A stretch of 64,000 nt of DNA from Anthonomus grandis grandis (GCF_022605725.1 NC_065549.1:38269690-38333689); one strand, 5' to 3'. Positions 43,960 to 55,439 are shown, counted from the first letter of the stretch. The notes: a model not told the origin generated them from the letters alone. Program-made: numbers and translations.

Positions 43960-44440
43960 AAAATGTTCATTATGCAATCGTATGGTACTGGAAATAGTAT
44001 GTCGTTAAAGTACGTTTTAAATCTTTTCGTGAAAAATATCCGCAAGTCGAAGTAACAATATCTGCGAGATGACTAATTAAGCTTTTTGAGGCCACGGGTA
44101 GTGTTGAGATGGAAAAAAGGCAGAAAAAGAGATACGATGACAACGATACTGCTACTTACTTTGGAGTCAATTGTTGAGAACCCTCGGATGTCATTGAGAG
44201 CTAGGTCGGCGACGCTGAATATAAGCTGAACATATTGGAAGACGCGGCCCAATTGAAAGGCCGCCAAGATCACCTGATTCAAGCAAATTGTTTATTTCGA
44301 GCCATTACCAAATAACAGAGAATTACTAAAACAAAGTATGCTTGTAATTCAATTTCCATTGAAGAAATTAGAAATTGTTTTAAAATGATTAGGAAAGATT
44401 GAAAAATGTTTCGATAATGGAGGTAGCTACATTGAATAAA
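43960..44440 (+). pseudogene. mariner-like transposase with large internal deletion
   Basis: N-terminal part MFIMQSYGTGNSMSLKYVLN, LIKLFEATGSVEMEKRQKKR, then LTLESIVENPRMSLRARSAT and LNISRTYW. From there it jumps to the C-terminal GRRGPIERPPRSPDS block, so the whole catalytic core between is missing. A decayed tail with NGGSYIE ends near 44440. Confidence 0.7.
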
Positions 44441-44695
44441 TTTAAAATAAGTAAATAAAATAAATTTTCTTGGTTAATTAAACCTACTACGTACATTTTA
44501 TTACAAACATATTTTTGAGGATGGTTTGTAACTCTTAGATCAGTGATTTAACTTACTTAACTTTAACAAGATTAAATTATATAAATAAATTAGTTAGTTC
44601 TTCTCTAATAATTAATAATGAATAAAAAAATTTATTGATACACAAGACGTAAAAATCAAAGTAGGCCTATGCAAACATAATAAGCCTGCCACTAA

Positions 44696-46355
44696 CCTAT
44701 ATACTAAATTTAATTCTTGAAAAAGGAGTATTTCCAGACTTACTGAAAAAGCTCTTATTAAACCAATTTATAAAAAAGGTGAAGGTGACAAGTTTGACAA
44801 CTATCGTCCTGTATCGCTCCTTTTGAATATAAGTAAAATCTTTGAAAGAGATAAACAAAATGGTTTTCGGAAAAAGAAATCAACTGTTCGGGCTATTTAT
44901 CAGGCTTTGGAGCAAATGCTAGTGTCTTTAAATAATGGCAAGGTGACTACAACCATGCTTCTAAATCTATCCAAGGCTTTTGACAGTGTGGACCATGGCG
45001 TACTTTGTTCAAAACTTGAACGATGTGGTATCAAAGGGGTGACATTGGACTTGATTGTGTCATACCTCCGGGGACGGGAGCAGTGGGGCGTGGAAACAAA
45101 TAGCGCTGGGGTGACATTTGCATCAGAAGTGAAGTGTTTGAAGAGGGATGTTCCTCAGGGGTCTATCCTGGGACCACTCCTTTTTTTAATATATACAAAT
45201 GACCTTATGTGCGCCACTGATGTCGATGTGGTGCAGTTTGCTGATGACACCTCCTTGAACTTCAGTGAGAACAATCGGGAAGCATATATTGCTAGAATGA
45301 AAGAAGCCTTGGATGGACTGGGAGGCTGGTTTATTGAAAATTGTTTAAAAAAAACCTTATTTTAAATATTGCAAAGACATAGATTGTTCATTTTTCACAT
45401 CAGGAAATAGATTTTGCATTCACATGCGGGAACATAGTGATAGGAGCGGCTGAAAGTGTGTCTTTTCTAGGGGTAGTTTTAGATCAAAAGCTGAAGTGGA
45501 AAGCTCATATGCATAAGGTCGCAACCGGGGTCAGTAAATACAGCTATGCTCTCCGGGTAATACATGGCAGTGTAGGTTGGCAAGCGGCGCTTACAGCGTA
45601 CCATGCCTATGTCCAGTCACAAATTGCATATGGAATAATATTTTGGGGCAACTCCGTTGATTCGAACAGAATTTTTATTTTGCAAAAGAGGTGCATTTGT
45701 ATTGTGTTTGGTATGGACTATCATGATAGCTGTAGAAGAGTATTTAAAGATACTGGCACTCTTACAATGTACAGTCTTTATGTTCTGGAATCTATTAAGT
45801 TCCTAATTAATAACATTTCATTTTTTTCTGATAGAAAATTACAACACCAATTTGAAACCAGGTTTAAGGACAATCTAATAATTGAGAAACCAAAATTTAC
45901 ATTTGTCCAAAAAAACATTGTCTTTAACATTCTAAAGATCTGTACTCCCTCTTTCCTTTAGGCAGTTACATCGCAGTAAGCTTGTTTGTAGGCTAAGGGC
46001 ATTTTTGGGGGACAGGGCATACTACGGTATTGATGAGTTCTTTCAAGATGGTGACATGCATGAAGCACTAAGTAAAGATCTAGAATAGGCTTACTTTAGA
46101 TTCAGTTTCAGTTTTTATTCTGTTCTGGTTGTATTGCTATCAATGATGTTTTGAAATTGTAATTGTCATTATCTATTTTGTTTATTTTAATGTATTTTTT
46201 TGCAAAGTTTTACATTTTTCTAAGCTATTATAGCTAATATTTTAGGACACGGTTCATTTCCTATCTGGGGTCTTGTAATGTTACGATTATTGTATGTAAC
46301 ATTGTAATGTATTGTAATATTATGTTTTTGGGCTGAATATATATTTGGGCTGAAA

Positions 46356-46400
<45 letters not shown>
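44696..46400 (+). mobile_element. CR1/Jockey-like LINE, 5' truncated, (TA)n tail
   Basis: Begins within RT coding sequence and ends in TGAATATATATTTGGGCTGA and a TA repeat at about 46360-46397. Its 3' sequence (TCTTGTAATGTTACGATTAT) is present inverted at 49749-49880 without coding sequence. Confidence 0.82.
44700..46089 (+). pseudogene. LINE reverse transcriptase, fairly young
   Basis: GVFPDLLKKALIKPIYKKGE-like start with a frameshift, then NYRPVSLLLNISKIFER and a small deletion. From 44850 one frame reads NGFRKKKSTVRAIYQALEQM, LNLSKAFDSVDHGVLCSKLE, DVPQGSILGPLLFLIYTNDL and VVQFADDTSLNF (catalytic FADD). A frameshift near 45350 leads to SVSFLGVVLDQKLKWKAHMH and ILQKRCICIVFGMDYHDSCR. The C-terminus GDRAYYGIDEFFQDGDMHEA follows another frame change. 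GC-richer than its surroundings, consistent with recent arrival. Confidence 0.85.
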
Positions 46401-46405
<5 letters not shown>

Positions 46406-46630
46406 CAAAATGGTCTAGGGAACACATACAAATATGTTCATATTTTTGAGAAGATTGGAAAAAAGTTAATTATTGCAATTTTTTTACATTATTCGAATAA
46501 AATAATAATATAATTATTAACTTTTTTCGTAGATTATAATTTACTCATAATTTAGGGCCCAAATAAAAATAAAGAACAAAATCCTATTTATTACCGTTTA
46601 TTAAAAAAAATTTAACAAATACAAATTAAA

Positions 46631-47618
46631 CTAGTAGCCAGATGGTCCACCTCTATTATTAATAACACTTTGGCATCGCCTAGGCATACCTAAAATTAAA
46701 TTATTAATTAATTCTTGGGGCAACTCCTCCCAAACATGTGTCACAGCAAGACGAAGCTCCAAAGTGCTTTGAAAAAAGTCAAATCGTTGAAGAAGTTGCC
46801 TTTTTAACCAATCCCAAACATGATCAATTGGATTAAGGTCCGGTGAGGTAGAGGGCCAGGGTAGAAGATTGATTCGATTTTCCTCAATAGCAATTCGTAC
46901 AAGCCGTGCTCGATGTGGTGGGGCATTATCTTATTGCAACAACGAATTTGGGCCCATTTCGCATAAATATGGAACAATTACAGGCAGTAGTATATTATCT
47001 CCATAACCTATTCCAGTCATTGTATCTTCCACAAAAATGAGGTTCGTTTTTCCGTCAAGTCTAATGCCACCCCAAAACATTAGTGATCTACCACGTTGCC
47101 TTAGTACTTCCCGGGCATGACGCAAACGACTTTCATTTCCTTCCTTTCTTCAGACACGAATTCTACCAGAATCAGGATAAAATGAAAATCGAGACTCATC
47201 GTAAAAAAACTGTGGCCCATCTTTCTTGATTCCAATTAACATGTTCTTGGCACCACGTTAATCTTTCACCTCGATTTTCTAAAGTTAACCGAGGAACCCT
47301 TAGGGATGTTCTGGCATGAAGTCCTCTCTCATGCAAACGGTTTCTAATAGTTTCACCTGAAACCTCGACGTTATGCACTCGTGAGAGCTGCTGAACCAAA
47401 ACAGAGGCTGTTACCGTGGGATTTCTTTGAGCTTGCAAAGTTATAAAACGGTCTTGCGCAGGTGTGGTAACTCGCGACGGGCCTTGATGCCGTTCTCTAA
47501 CATCATTTGTCTCTCTATATCTTGTTCACAAATGGTTAATTACACTAGGAGATGTATCCAAAGCTCTTGCAACGTCTCTTTGACTTATTCCTGCCTCAAT
47601 GTCGTCTTTATTCTCCAT
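46631..47618 (-). pseudogene. Tc1-like transposase with Asp in the third catalytic place
   Basis: Start MENKDDIEAGISQRDVARAL (helix-turn-helix), TGA after INHL, then ERHQGPSRVTTPAQDRF and NVEVSGETIRNRLHERGLHA. First Asp in DESRFSFYPDSGRIRVWR, after a frameshift near 47195. Then FWGGIRLDGKTNLIFVE, TAA just before DNAPPHRARLVRIAIEENRI (second Asp), and STSPDLNPIDHVWDWLKRQL. The third acidic residue, 34 residues on, is Asp where Tc1 normally has Glu. Ends NNRGGPSGY. Confidence 0.86.
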
Positions 47619-47719
47619 TTTTATTGAATAAAAACTAAATCACAGTTGTTCGGTTGGAACCACAGAAAATGCGATATTGCGTTAGAATTTAAAAATTATA
47701 ATCTATATATATATATATA

Positions 47720-49745
47720 CAGGGTGACCACGGTAACTTTGGCAAAAATTGTAGGGTAGGTAGGGACGCCATAGGCAAGTATTTTGAGCATAGGAACCCA
47801 TGTCCGGAAAAGCCCCCATTCGGAGATGGGGCTGTTTTAATTTGAAACCTTTGCGGCAGGTGGGTAGGCAACCCAACATATACGAAAAGTTTTTTTTTAC
47901 CTTTTCTGAATACCCTGTATAGTTCGTCAAATGTCAGGTTGACTTTGAAATCGCCTATTTGGCGGTTATGGAAGTAATCACGATTTATATCCGCACAGAC
48001 CGCACTAATCGGATCAAATGTTGTGAAATGAGCGGTTGTTTTAAAATTGAAATTTTTGCGCCAGATGGGAAAGCAATAAGGCAGTCCTGGCCGCCTATCG
48101 TACACGAGCCACAAATTAAACGCTTTAGTTTAAAAACAAAAAGATGTAATAATTGCAATAAAGCTCTCCACAAAAAATACCGGAAATAACTCATAAAACT
48201 AAAATTATTAAAGTAAAAGTAGTCTTAAATTAATAGGATTAAAATAAAACGAAGAAAATAAAACAAAAACATAGTGATGGACAGGGGCACTACAACAGAT
48301 GCTCGAAGTGCTGCCCGTTCTCCCGGATTCCTTTAGCGATCCGTTGGTGCCATGAAGTTCGCATTCGAGCGAAAACACCTTGGTGCTCTCGAATGAACTC
48401 TGCGGCCATTACGATTCGCGCAATTAAGTCCTCCTCCAAATCCAGTGGTGTTTGATACACCATTTGTTCCATGGTGCCCCACAGAAAGAAATCTGGTGGC
48501 GTAAGATCAGGAGACCTCGGTGGCCACGCTATGGGACCCCCACGTTCTATCCAACGATTGAGGAAAATTTCATCTAAATAGTCCCGGATCGGCCTTGGCA
48601 AGTGCGCAGAACAACCATCGTGCTGCCACCACATGTTATTAATAATCTGTAGGGGCAAATCTTCAAAATAATCCTGTAACTGGCCTTGGAGAAATATCAA
48701 ATAGTTTTCTGCATTTAAGCGGGCGGGTAGAACGTATGGACCAAGCAAGTGGTCGCCGACAATGCCGGCCCAAACATTAACAAAAAACTTCTTTTGATAT
48801 CCTCGGACATGCATGGCATGCGGGTTCTCTTCCGACCAGAAGTGGTTGTTGTGGGCGTTGAACATACCTTCTCTAGAAAAGCCCTTTTCGTCGGTGGAAC
48901 AAACATACCGCAGGAAATCAGGATTTTCCCCAATGCGTTGGTTTAACCACTGGCAGTAGTAAAGGCGCCGAGGGGGATCGTCAGGAAAGAGATGTTGAAC
49001 TTTCTTCAATTTAAATGGGTGTAAATTGTTGTCGTGAAAGATATTCCATACCGTCCCGTGGCTGCAACCCACTTCGGAAGCGACCTGACGAATGCTCTTT
49101 TGGGGATTGTCGACAATACGTGCCATTACAGCATCTTCAAGTCCATCACGTGCTAGACGCAGTCGTCCCCGCTCCTGCTGTACCTAGTTAACAGTCCCGT
49201 ATAAACGACATACAATAAATTTATACTATGGCAATAAAAAAATACTTTTAAAGAACAAGACTTACTTGAAATGATTCCGTTTCCCGTAGTGTGCGGTCGA
49301 CATTTACAAACACGCTGCGGTGTACCTGGTCACGCTGTGGAAATCGCTGAGCGTACAAGCGCTGAGCCGCCAATGCATTGCTGCCTGTAGCTCCATAAAC
49401 TAGATGCAGATCAGCAAGCTCGCGGAAAGTTAGCCGGTTCATCGTCTACTTTTTCTCATACAAACGTGCAAGAAACAGATTTTTTTTTCCTGTCAGTCAG
49501 GTTGAAGTTTCCGTCAAAAATTTATCGTTGTCATTGATAAAAAAAATACATGGTGTTCAGAAAAAGTAAAAAAAAACTTTTCGTGTACGTTGGGTTGCCT
49601 ACCCACCTGCCGCGAAGGGTCTAATTTTAAAACAGCCCCATCTCCGAATGGGGGCTTTTCCGGACATGGGTTCCTATGTTCAAAATACTTGCCTATGGAG
49701 CCCCTACCTACCCTACAATTTTTGCCAAAGTTACCGTGGTCACCT
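47720..49745 (-). mobile_element. mariner element with ~200-bp inverted repeats and intact transposase
   Basis: Ends CAGGGTGACCACGGTAACTT and, reverse-complemented, AAGGTGACCACGGTAACTTT. The arms 47720-47930 and 49548-49745 match closely, including CCCATTCGGAGATGGGGCTG and the AGGAACCCATGTCCGGAAA core. Inserted in the TA-rich tail of a LINE 3' fragment. Confidence 0.9.
48290..49442 (-). CDS. mariner-type transposase, two exons, open throughout
   Basis: Exon 1 (49442-49266) MNRLTFRELADLHLVYGATG...RETESFQ. A donor (GTAAGT) and acceptor (TTAACTAG) bound an 82-bp intron. Exon 2 (49183-48290) starts VQQERGRLRLARDGLEDAV and continues in frame, giving 356 residues. Helix-turn-helix: NPQKSIRQVASEVGCSHGTV. 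First Asp in STDEKGFSREGMFNAHNNHF (the usual W before TDE is Cys), second in QHDGCSAHLPRPIRDYLDEI, third in WPPRSPDLTPPDFFLWGTME, 36 residues after the second. Ends NGQHFEHLL. With long terminal repeats this is the only transposase in the window without an evident lesion. Whether it is active is unknown; the C and K around the first Asp are unusual. Confidence 0.85.
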
Positions 49746-49748
49746 TAT

Positions 49749-49880
49749 TCTTTATTTAGCCCAAAAACATAATATTACAATATATTACAATGTTACATAC
49801 AATAATCGTAACATTACAAGACCCCAGATGCAAAAAAAATACATTTAAAAATAAATAAAATAGATAACGACAATTACATT
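49749..49880 (-). repeat. LINE 3'-end fragment hosting the mariner
   Basis: Minus-strand match to 46150-46345 (TCTTGTAATGTTACGATTAT, TGTAATATTATGTTTTTGGG). The (TA)n tail expected next lies at 47702-47718, on the far side of the mariner, so the mariner split the fragment. Confidence 0.7.
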
Positions 49881-49890
49881 TATATATATA

Positions 49891-50735
49891 CAGTGCTTTT
49901 CTTTGAAGTCCCCCCCCATTTATTTTTTGAACGGGTCAAAAAAAATTTTTGAAACTTGGCATAAGTAAATTGGTCTATAGATACTATTTTTCACTGTAAA
50001 CTAGGTAGTTGTAAATTCCAAGATGGCGGCTGGGCGACATCTTGAGAAAAAATTTTAAATAGAAAGGGGGGTCCTGTGGTCCCTCATTTTAAAGGTTTTA
50101 TTGAGTACTTTTTATATTTATTACATGGACTCGGTGGACTCCGTTTTGACCTGTCTAAAAGTGACAGCCAAAAAAATACACTGTTGCGATTTTATTAACG
50201 TTTTTAATAATAATATACAAATAACTTATAATTTTTGAATTTTGGATTTGGACTCAATAAAACCTTTTAAATGAGGTAACACAAGATTTCTATTTAATGC
50301 ATTTATTCAAGATGGCGCTTATGTGTTATTTTGACATTTAGAACTGTCGTTTTTATGTCAAAATAAAATAGTGACGCATTTATTTTCGTACACTGATTTT
50401 TACCTATTCAAAAATCATAAAAATGTAAAACGTTAAAATAAAAAAAAAATACTTTTTTATTAGGCCGCCATTTTGAAACGAGTTAAGATATGGGTCTAAT
50501 ATTTTAGGGTTATAAAGTACTCATTGAGACCTTTAAAATGAGGTACCACACGAACCCCCTTTCTATTTAAAATTTTTTCTCAAGATGTCGCCCAGCCGCC
50601 ATCTTGGAATTTACAACTACCTAGTTTACAGTGAAAAATAATATCTATAGACCAATTTACTTATGCCAAGTTTCAAAAAAATTTTTTAACCCGTTCAAAA
50701 AATAAATGGGGGGGGGACTTCAAAGAAAAGCACTG
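49891..50735. mobile_element. 845-bp palindromic MITE, TA-flanked
   Basis: Ends CAGTGCTTTTCTTTGAAGTC and, reverse-complemented, CAGTGCTTTTCTTTGAAGTC, followed by a run of C, exactly between TA dinucleotides. Inverted arms of more than 200 bp hold CCAAGATGGCGGCTGGGCGA and its counterpart. The centre has no coding sequence. Confidence 0.9.
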
Positions 50736-50749
50736 TATATACATATATA

Positions 50750-51012
50750 CGGTAGGTATTCGTGGATAATTTTGCATTCTAAGTAACTGTTTCTTATAAA
50801 CTTTTTTTTCTGTCTTGCCTAGAAATAGTACTTTACCTACTCATAAAATTTTAAAAATGCTCCTATCAAGGCATGCTTGATTTTAAAAAATAAAAATATG
50901 CTAAATTTTATTTTTTAACCAAGCAGGGCTGGATGCCAAATAGTCAAGTTTCAACTACAACATTTTTTGTCATTTTAACGTATAAATTCGCTCATCCTGG
51001 GACACACTGTAG
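50750..51012 (-). repeat. Dispersed MITE copy (family of 6819-7077)
   Basis: Minus strand begins CAGTGTGTCCCAGGATGAGC and continues CGTATAAATTCG reversed through TTTGGCATCCAGCCCTGCTTG-like sequence to GAATGCAAAATTATCC. A further scrap with TTAGAATGCAAAATTATCC lies at about 37738. Confidence 0.65.
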
Positions 51013-51162
51013 ACAATAGAGGAGGGCTAAATGAAAACGACACGGCGGTTATAGAGTGGAAACGATGTATATAAACATGAAATAATCTTATCAAAATAAA
51101 ATTAATATTACAGATATAATCAATTATTAATCAATCTATAAAAAATAAGAAAACAAGATTAT

Positions 51163-52046
51163 CTAAACTAAGCGAATTCTTTTAATTTCGGCTAGGCTAC
51201 AGTTAAGTATATCGCATTGATTCTGTACAGAATTGTATGTATTGCAAGCTCTACGTATAGACGAAAATGTTGTAATGTTGGTTCGTGGTATTGAAAGGTA
51301 AAAAGTTTGAGAACTGCGAGCTGATAGCCGAGTGTGTAAATTTAGAACTTGCAAGATCTCTGGCGAGTCAATTACGCCATTAATTAATTTATGTAAGAAC
51401 TGTTAATCTGCCGAATCCCTTCTTTCCTGTAAGGATTTTATCTGAAATCTTTCAAGCAAACGATGATGTAAGAAGCCGATTTCCTGGTACACTCTATCGC
51501 ATTTAAGTCAAAGGAATTAAAGAAATTTTCACTGTATATTTTCAAGCTCTTGAATATGGTGCTGATAGTATGGCGACCAGACTTGGGAAGAATATTCCAA
51601 AATTGCACGAAAATAGGAAAAGTACAGGAGTTTATTGCTAGAGATATTCTCAAAGAATGGAGACTTCCTGATAACAAAACCCAGTATTTTATAACTTCTT
51701 CTTATGATATCTTCGATATAAAAACTAAATGAAAGTGAGCTATCAAAAATGACTCCCAAGTCTTCGAAGTGGGTTGATCTTGGTACTATTACATTATCAA
51801 TTTTGTATTGGTAAGTAACACAGTTCTTTTTTAAGGAGTAGGAGACCACACAGCATTTAGAGGCAAGTTGTTATTCTTGCACCATTCACTCACTGAGTTA
51901 ATGGCTGCTTGGAGCTTAATGCAGTCCTCAATAGTACCAATTCTACAGTATAATTTTTTATCATCACAGTATAATAAACTGTTTACTTCTAGGTCTTTAT
52001 ATCGGGCTCGTATTGATTTTAAAAAAGAAACAGTCGGACACACCAA
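51163..52046 (-). pseudogene. LINE RT fragment (Jockey/CR1-like), 5' truncated
   Basis: Minus strand: RARYKDLEVNSLLYCDDKKL (catalytic YADD with Ala changed to Cys), INSVSEWCKNNNLPLN, then after a frameshift NVIVPRSTHFEDLGVIFDSS, FSYFRAILEYSSQVWSPYYQ, LLERFQIKSLQERRDSADLQ and a C-terminus NQCDILNCSLAEIKRIRL. Confidence 0.78.
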
Positions 52047-52479
52047 TTTAGTTTATCAAAAACTAAACTAACCTCGGGTCGAGTTGTACCTTGTTTAAAA
52101 GGTCTTTCGATTCTCTTTACGGCTATACCTAGTTTAAAGGATTTTACTTCAGCGGTTCATAAACTATTAACTATTTTAACATTTAATACAATTTTGTAGA
52201 AAACCTGTACTAAATGTAGGATTTTTGGACAACCTACAATAAATCAATCGCAATTTTTATCAAACTGACAATTTATAACAATTATACATAAACATTAATC
52301 CAACAAATGCTAAAAATGCCTACCGTTACTTTTCGTGCAATAATAGAGATTTTATTCAAATCGACGTTTAGGAGGGAAAAAAATAAGATGTCACTTTCGT
52401 AGAGGTCAGTTCAACTTGGTTAGAGTGAAATTGAATCATTGGTTTTTAGTTTATGATGTTAAACAAAGTCATTTTCAAA

Positions 52480-54091
52480 ATGGTTTATGCTCTACAAAAG
52501 AGAATAGAGATAATGGAGTTATTTCTTGCTAACAATCAAAATGCATTTCGAACAGACGAAGTTTTCAACGAACGGGAAGAAAACAGAAACATGCAAATAT
52601 AGTATTTCATAGAACTAATTACAAAATTCAGGGAAACAAGATGGCCAATAAAAAAAGGAATATTGAGACACCGGTAAGGAACGAAGCTGTAAAGGTTGCG
52701 GTTTTGGCACATGTTAGTATCGATCCTACACTAAGCACTTGACAAGCTTCTGTATCTGGGATCAATCAGAGAAGTGTACAGGGTGTCCCAAATTCGAGGG
52801 TGACTATTGGAATCTCAGAACCCGTAAGAGTTACAGGGTCGATTAACTGGACGCAAAGTTATATAAAATCAATTTATTTGGAAATCCCGTTGATATATCT
52901 TTCTCTCTTGCAATCATGGAGTTCTTATAAGAAGTACTAGAAGGAGTAATCGGACATGCAAGTGCGATACCGCATTTTAAAGGTAATTAAAAATACTTTT
53001 TAAAAATGAGAAAATCCAATATGGCGCCCGTAAGAAAAAATAAATTTGATTAAATTTTTTTTTGCTTCATGTTGTAGGGTATAAGTGGCAATGAAAAACT
53101 CTTTAACTCTTTAAATAAAGTTGGTAGAAGGTAAAAACGATTTTGACAATTTTCGATTTTTTTCGGATAACTCCAGAAGTATTTAGAATTCTAAAATTTT
53201 TTTAAACGTCATTTTTTTAAGCTCCAAATTGCGCAACTTTGCCTCCAATTAACCGACACTGTAACTCTTCCGTAACGTTTTCTCATAACGTAAAGGTTTC
53301 CGAGATTCCAATGATCACCCTCGAACTTGGGACAGCCTGTACAAGGGATTCTAAAAACTCATGATTTCTATTTCTAAAATAAAGCTGGTACATGAAATAA
53401 ATGAAGACGATGAGGATCGGCGCTTGGACTTTTGTGAAATAACTAGTGAAAAAGCATTAAATAATCCCAATTATGTGTTTAACATTTGTTTTTCAGATGA
53501 ATGTTCGCTTTTCTTAAACGGCACTGTAAACAGTCATAATTTCCGTTATTTTTCGCACCACAATTTATATATTTATCATGAAGCACATACTCAAGATCCC
53601 CAAAAATTAAAGGTTTGGTGTGACATTCAAGGCGATCATATTATTGGACCATTTTTTATACCCGGTAATCTTGATGGGGATATATACCTCGGATTAATAC
53701 AAGAAGCTATCGATCCGGCAATATCAAACATTATTGATAATGATATTAGCAATCAATACATTGAAGGCGAGGTGATGTTTCAGCAGAATGGTGTGTCCCC
53801 TCATTACGCAATAGCTGTCTGCAATTATTTAAATAAGAACTATCCTGGTCGCTGGATCGGAAAGACTCTGTTGAATGGCCTGCGCGGTCGCCTGATCTAT
53901 CATCTCTAGATTTTTTTCTGTAGAGTCACCTAAAAAGTAAAATCTATGCTACCCAACCAGCTTTTATAGAAGAATTGCGCAAAAGGATTACATTTGAATG
54001 ACAATAGATAACTCCTAATATGCTACAAAATGTACGACGTCGATTTTTAGCATTTGTTAGGCTAGTGTTTATGTATGATTGTTATAAATAA
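52480..54091 (+). pseudogene. mariner-like transposase split by a MITE
   Basis: Start MVYALQKRIEIMELFLANNQ, degenerate to QRSV, then the MITE 52779-53339 between two TA. Removing it restores SVQGILKTHDF. The rest: EDRRLDFCEITSEKALNN, FSDECSLFLNGTVNSHNFRY (first Asp), HTQDPQKLKVWCDIQGDHII, FQQNGVSPHYAIAVCNYLNK (second catalytic Asp is Asn), then WIGK and a frameshift at WPARSPDL. Inactive. Confidence 0.82.
52779..53339. mobile_element. 561-bp MITE inside the mariner transposase
   Basis: Ends CAGGGTGTCCCAAATTCGAG and, reverse-complemented, CAGGCTGTCCCAAGTTCGAG, with TA on each side (52777-52778, 53340-53341). Arms continue with GAATCTC(A/G)GAAAC. No coding capacity. Confidence 0.9.
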
Positions 54092-54432
54092 CAGTTTGAC
54101 AAAGAATTTTCTATTAAATGTTAAAATAGTCAATAGTTTGAGAACCGCTAAAGTAAAATGCTTTAAACTAGGTTTAGCCGTAAAGAAAATCGATAAAATT
54201 CGACCCATTCCATTGAAAATTTTTGAGGTTAGTTTCACCCAGGGATGACAGATGGGGGTGGTATTATATTCTGAAAATGTTTCCTCCTGGTAATCTAAGC
54301 TGTGTCGGCGCGTTTTCTTTTTAAAATTTGTACGAGCTCGACATGGTCACCATTTTGTTTTCATTTAGCCACCCTGTATAAATAATAAGAAGTAAAAAGA
54401 ATTACATAATTTTAAACCTATTACCTTTTTAG

Positions 54433-54563
54433 GACCATGTTCTAGAATAAGAAGGCAAAGTAGGACAGGTTTTGCACCGATGGGTGGAATAGCAGAAGAA
54501 GGTACACCACCAGGCCAATTGGCAGAACAAAGGGATTTGCAAGATATAGAATTTACTCCACCG
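54433..54563 (+). CDS. Host gene exon 16
   Basis: Acceptor TTACCTTTTTAG, donor CCG|GTAATT, phase 1 to phase 0, 131 nt. Encodes GPCSRIRRQSRTGFAPMGGI, AEEGTPPGQLAEQRDLQDIE and FTPP. Confidence 0.85.
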
Positions 54564-55430
54564 GTAATTATTTGAACATATCTAACATATCATGATCATA
54601 AATAATAAAGAAAATTAGGGTGACCAATTAACAATAGAACTAAGCATAAAATTTGAATACAAAAATCTCGTTTCATGTTGGGGACTATTCTAATATTTCA
54701 AGTCTCATTTTCTGACTTCATAGAACCCAAAGGTTTTGCAAATGTAATCATTTAATCTGTAAAATATAAAGAGTTATCAGATCTATTGGATATGTTTGCA
54801 ATATGGCTCATAAAGCGGCTGTTAACCACTTTAAATGACAAACTTTCTAGATCGAATTCTGTCAAATTGGGAAGGAAAATGGTAATATTTTACATTAAAT
54901 TTATTGAAAAGTGGTGCTGACTCACCTTTGTATTAAGAACTTCATTCCACAACAGTGGCTTTATTGAGTTAGTATGTTTATATATTTCCAGTCTTAGTCT
55001 AGATAATGAGGGTGTAAGTAGGACAAGAGGGAAAGAAACGAATTTGATAAGCTTTAACTCGTTTAAGGAAAGATTGTATTTCCCCGTGATCTTTATTTTC
55101 TTTATTTTACAAGAAATAAATTATTGATATTAATATATTTGGGATATTTAGAATCCTATAATTAATAACCTCAAATTTTTGATCGTAGCAAAATTTAAAC
55201 CAGAGTAGCAGATGAATCATGGGTCAAAATTTTTAATTTTGTTTCCTCGCCTGCCCTAGGGATCTTTCTCAAAACCCCATGAGATATCAAAGAAATTATT
55301 GTCAATTTAAGATATAATTTTACTTAAAGAAAATTAGTAGAGACCAATAATTTGACTCTAAGGCCAGTAAACTGCAATAATTGGACTGTTTTTTACCTTT
55401 AAAGTCAGTGGTCTCCGATGAAGATCAAAC
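54564..55430. other. Intron sequence, nothing recognised
   Basis: AT-rich; a short WNEVLNTKVSQHHFSINL-like minus-strand scrap (54890-54960) may be a decayed LINE C-terminus but is too short to call. Confidence 0.3.
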
Positions 55431-55439
55431 ACTCTTTTT

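Larger units (their letters stand above)
52100..54378 (+). mobile_element. mariner element, left end truncated, hosting a MITE
   Basis: Right end, reverse-complemented, CAGGGTGGCTAAATGAAAAC with TA. Internal inverted repeats TCTCTTTACGGCTATACCTA...CAGCGGTTC (52115 on) and their counterpart (54100-54200) define the arms; the left outermost part is missing. Confidence 0.72.

Noticed and set aside
46360..46397. TA repeat as a gene-like frame (YIYIYIY)
   Set aside because: Simple microsatellite tail of a LINE.
52779..53339. MITE read as an intron of the mariner transposase
   Set aside because: Its ends are terminal inverted repeats flanked by TA, not GT-AG.
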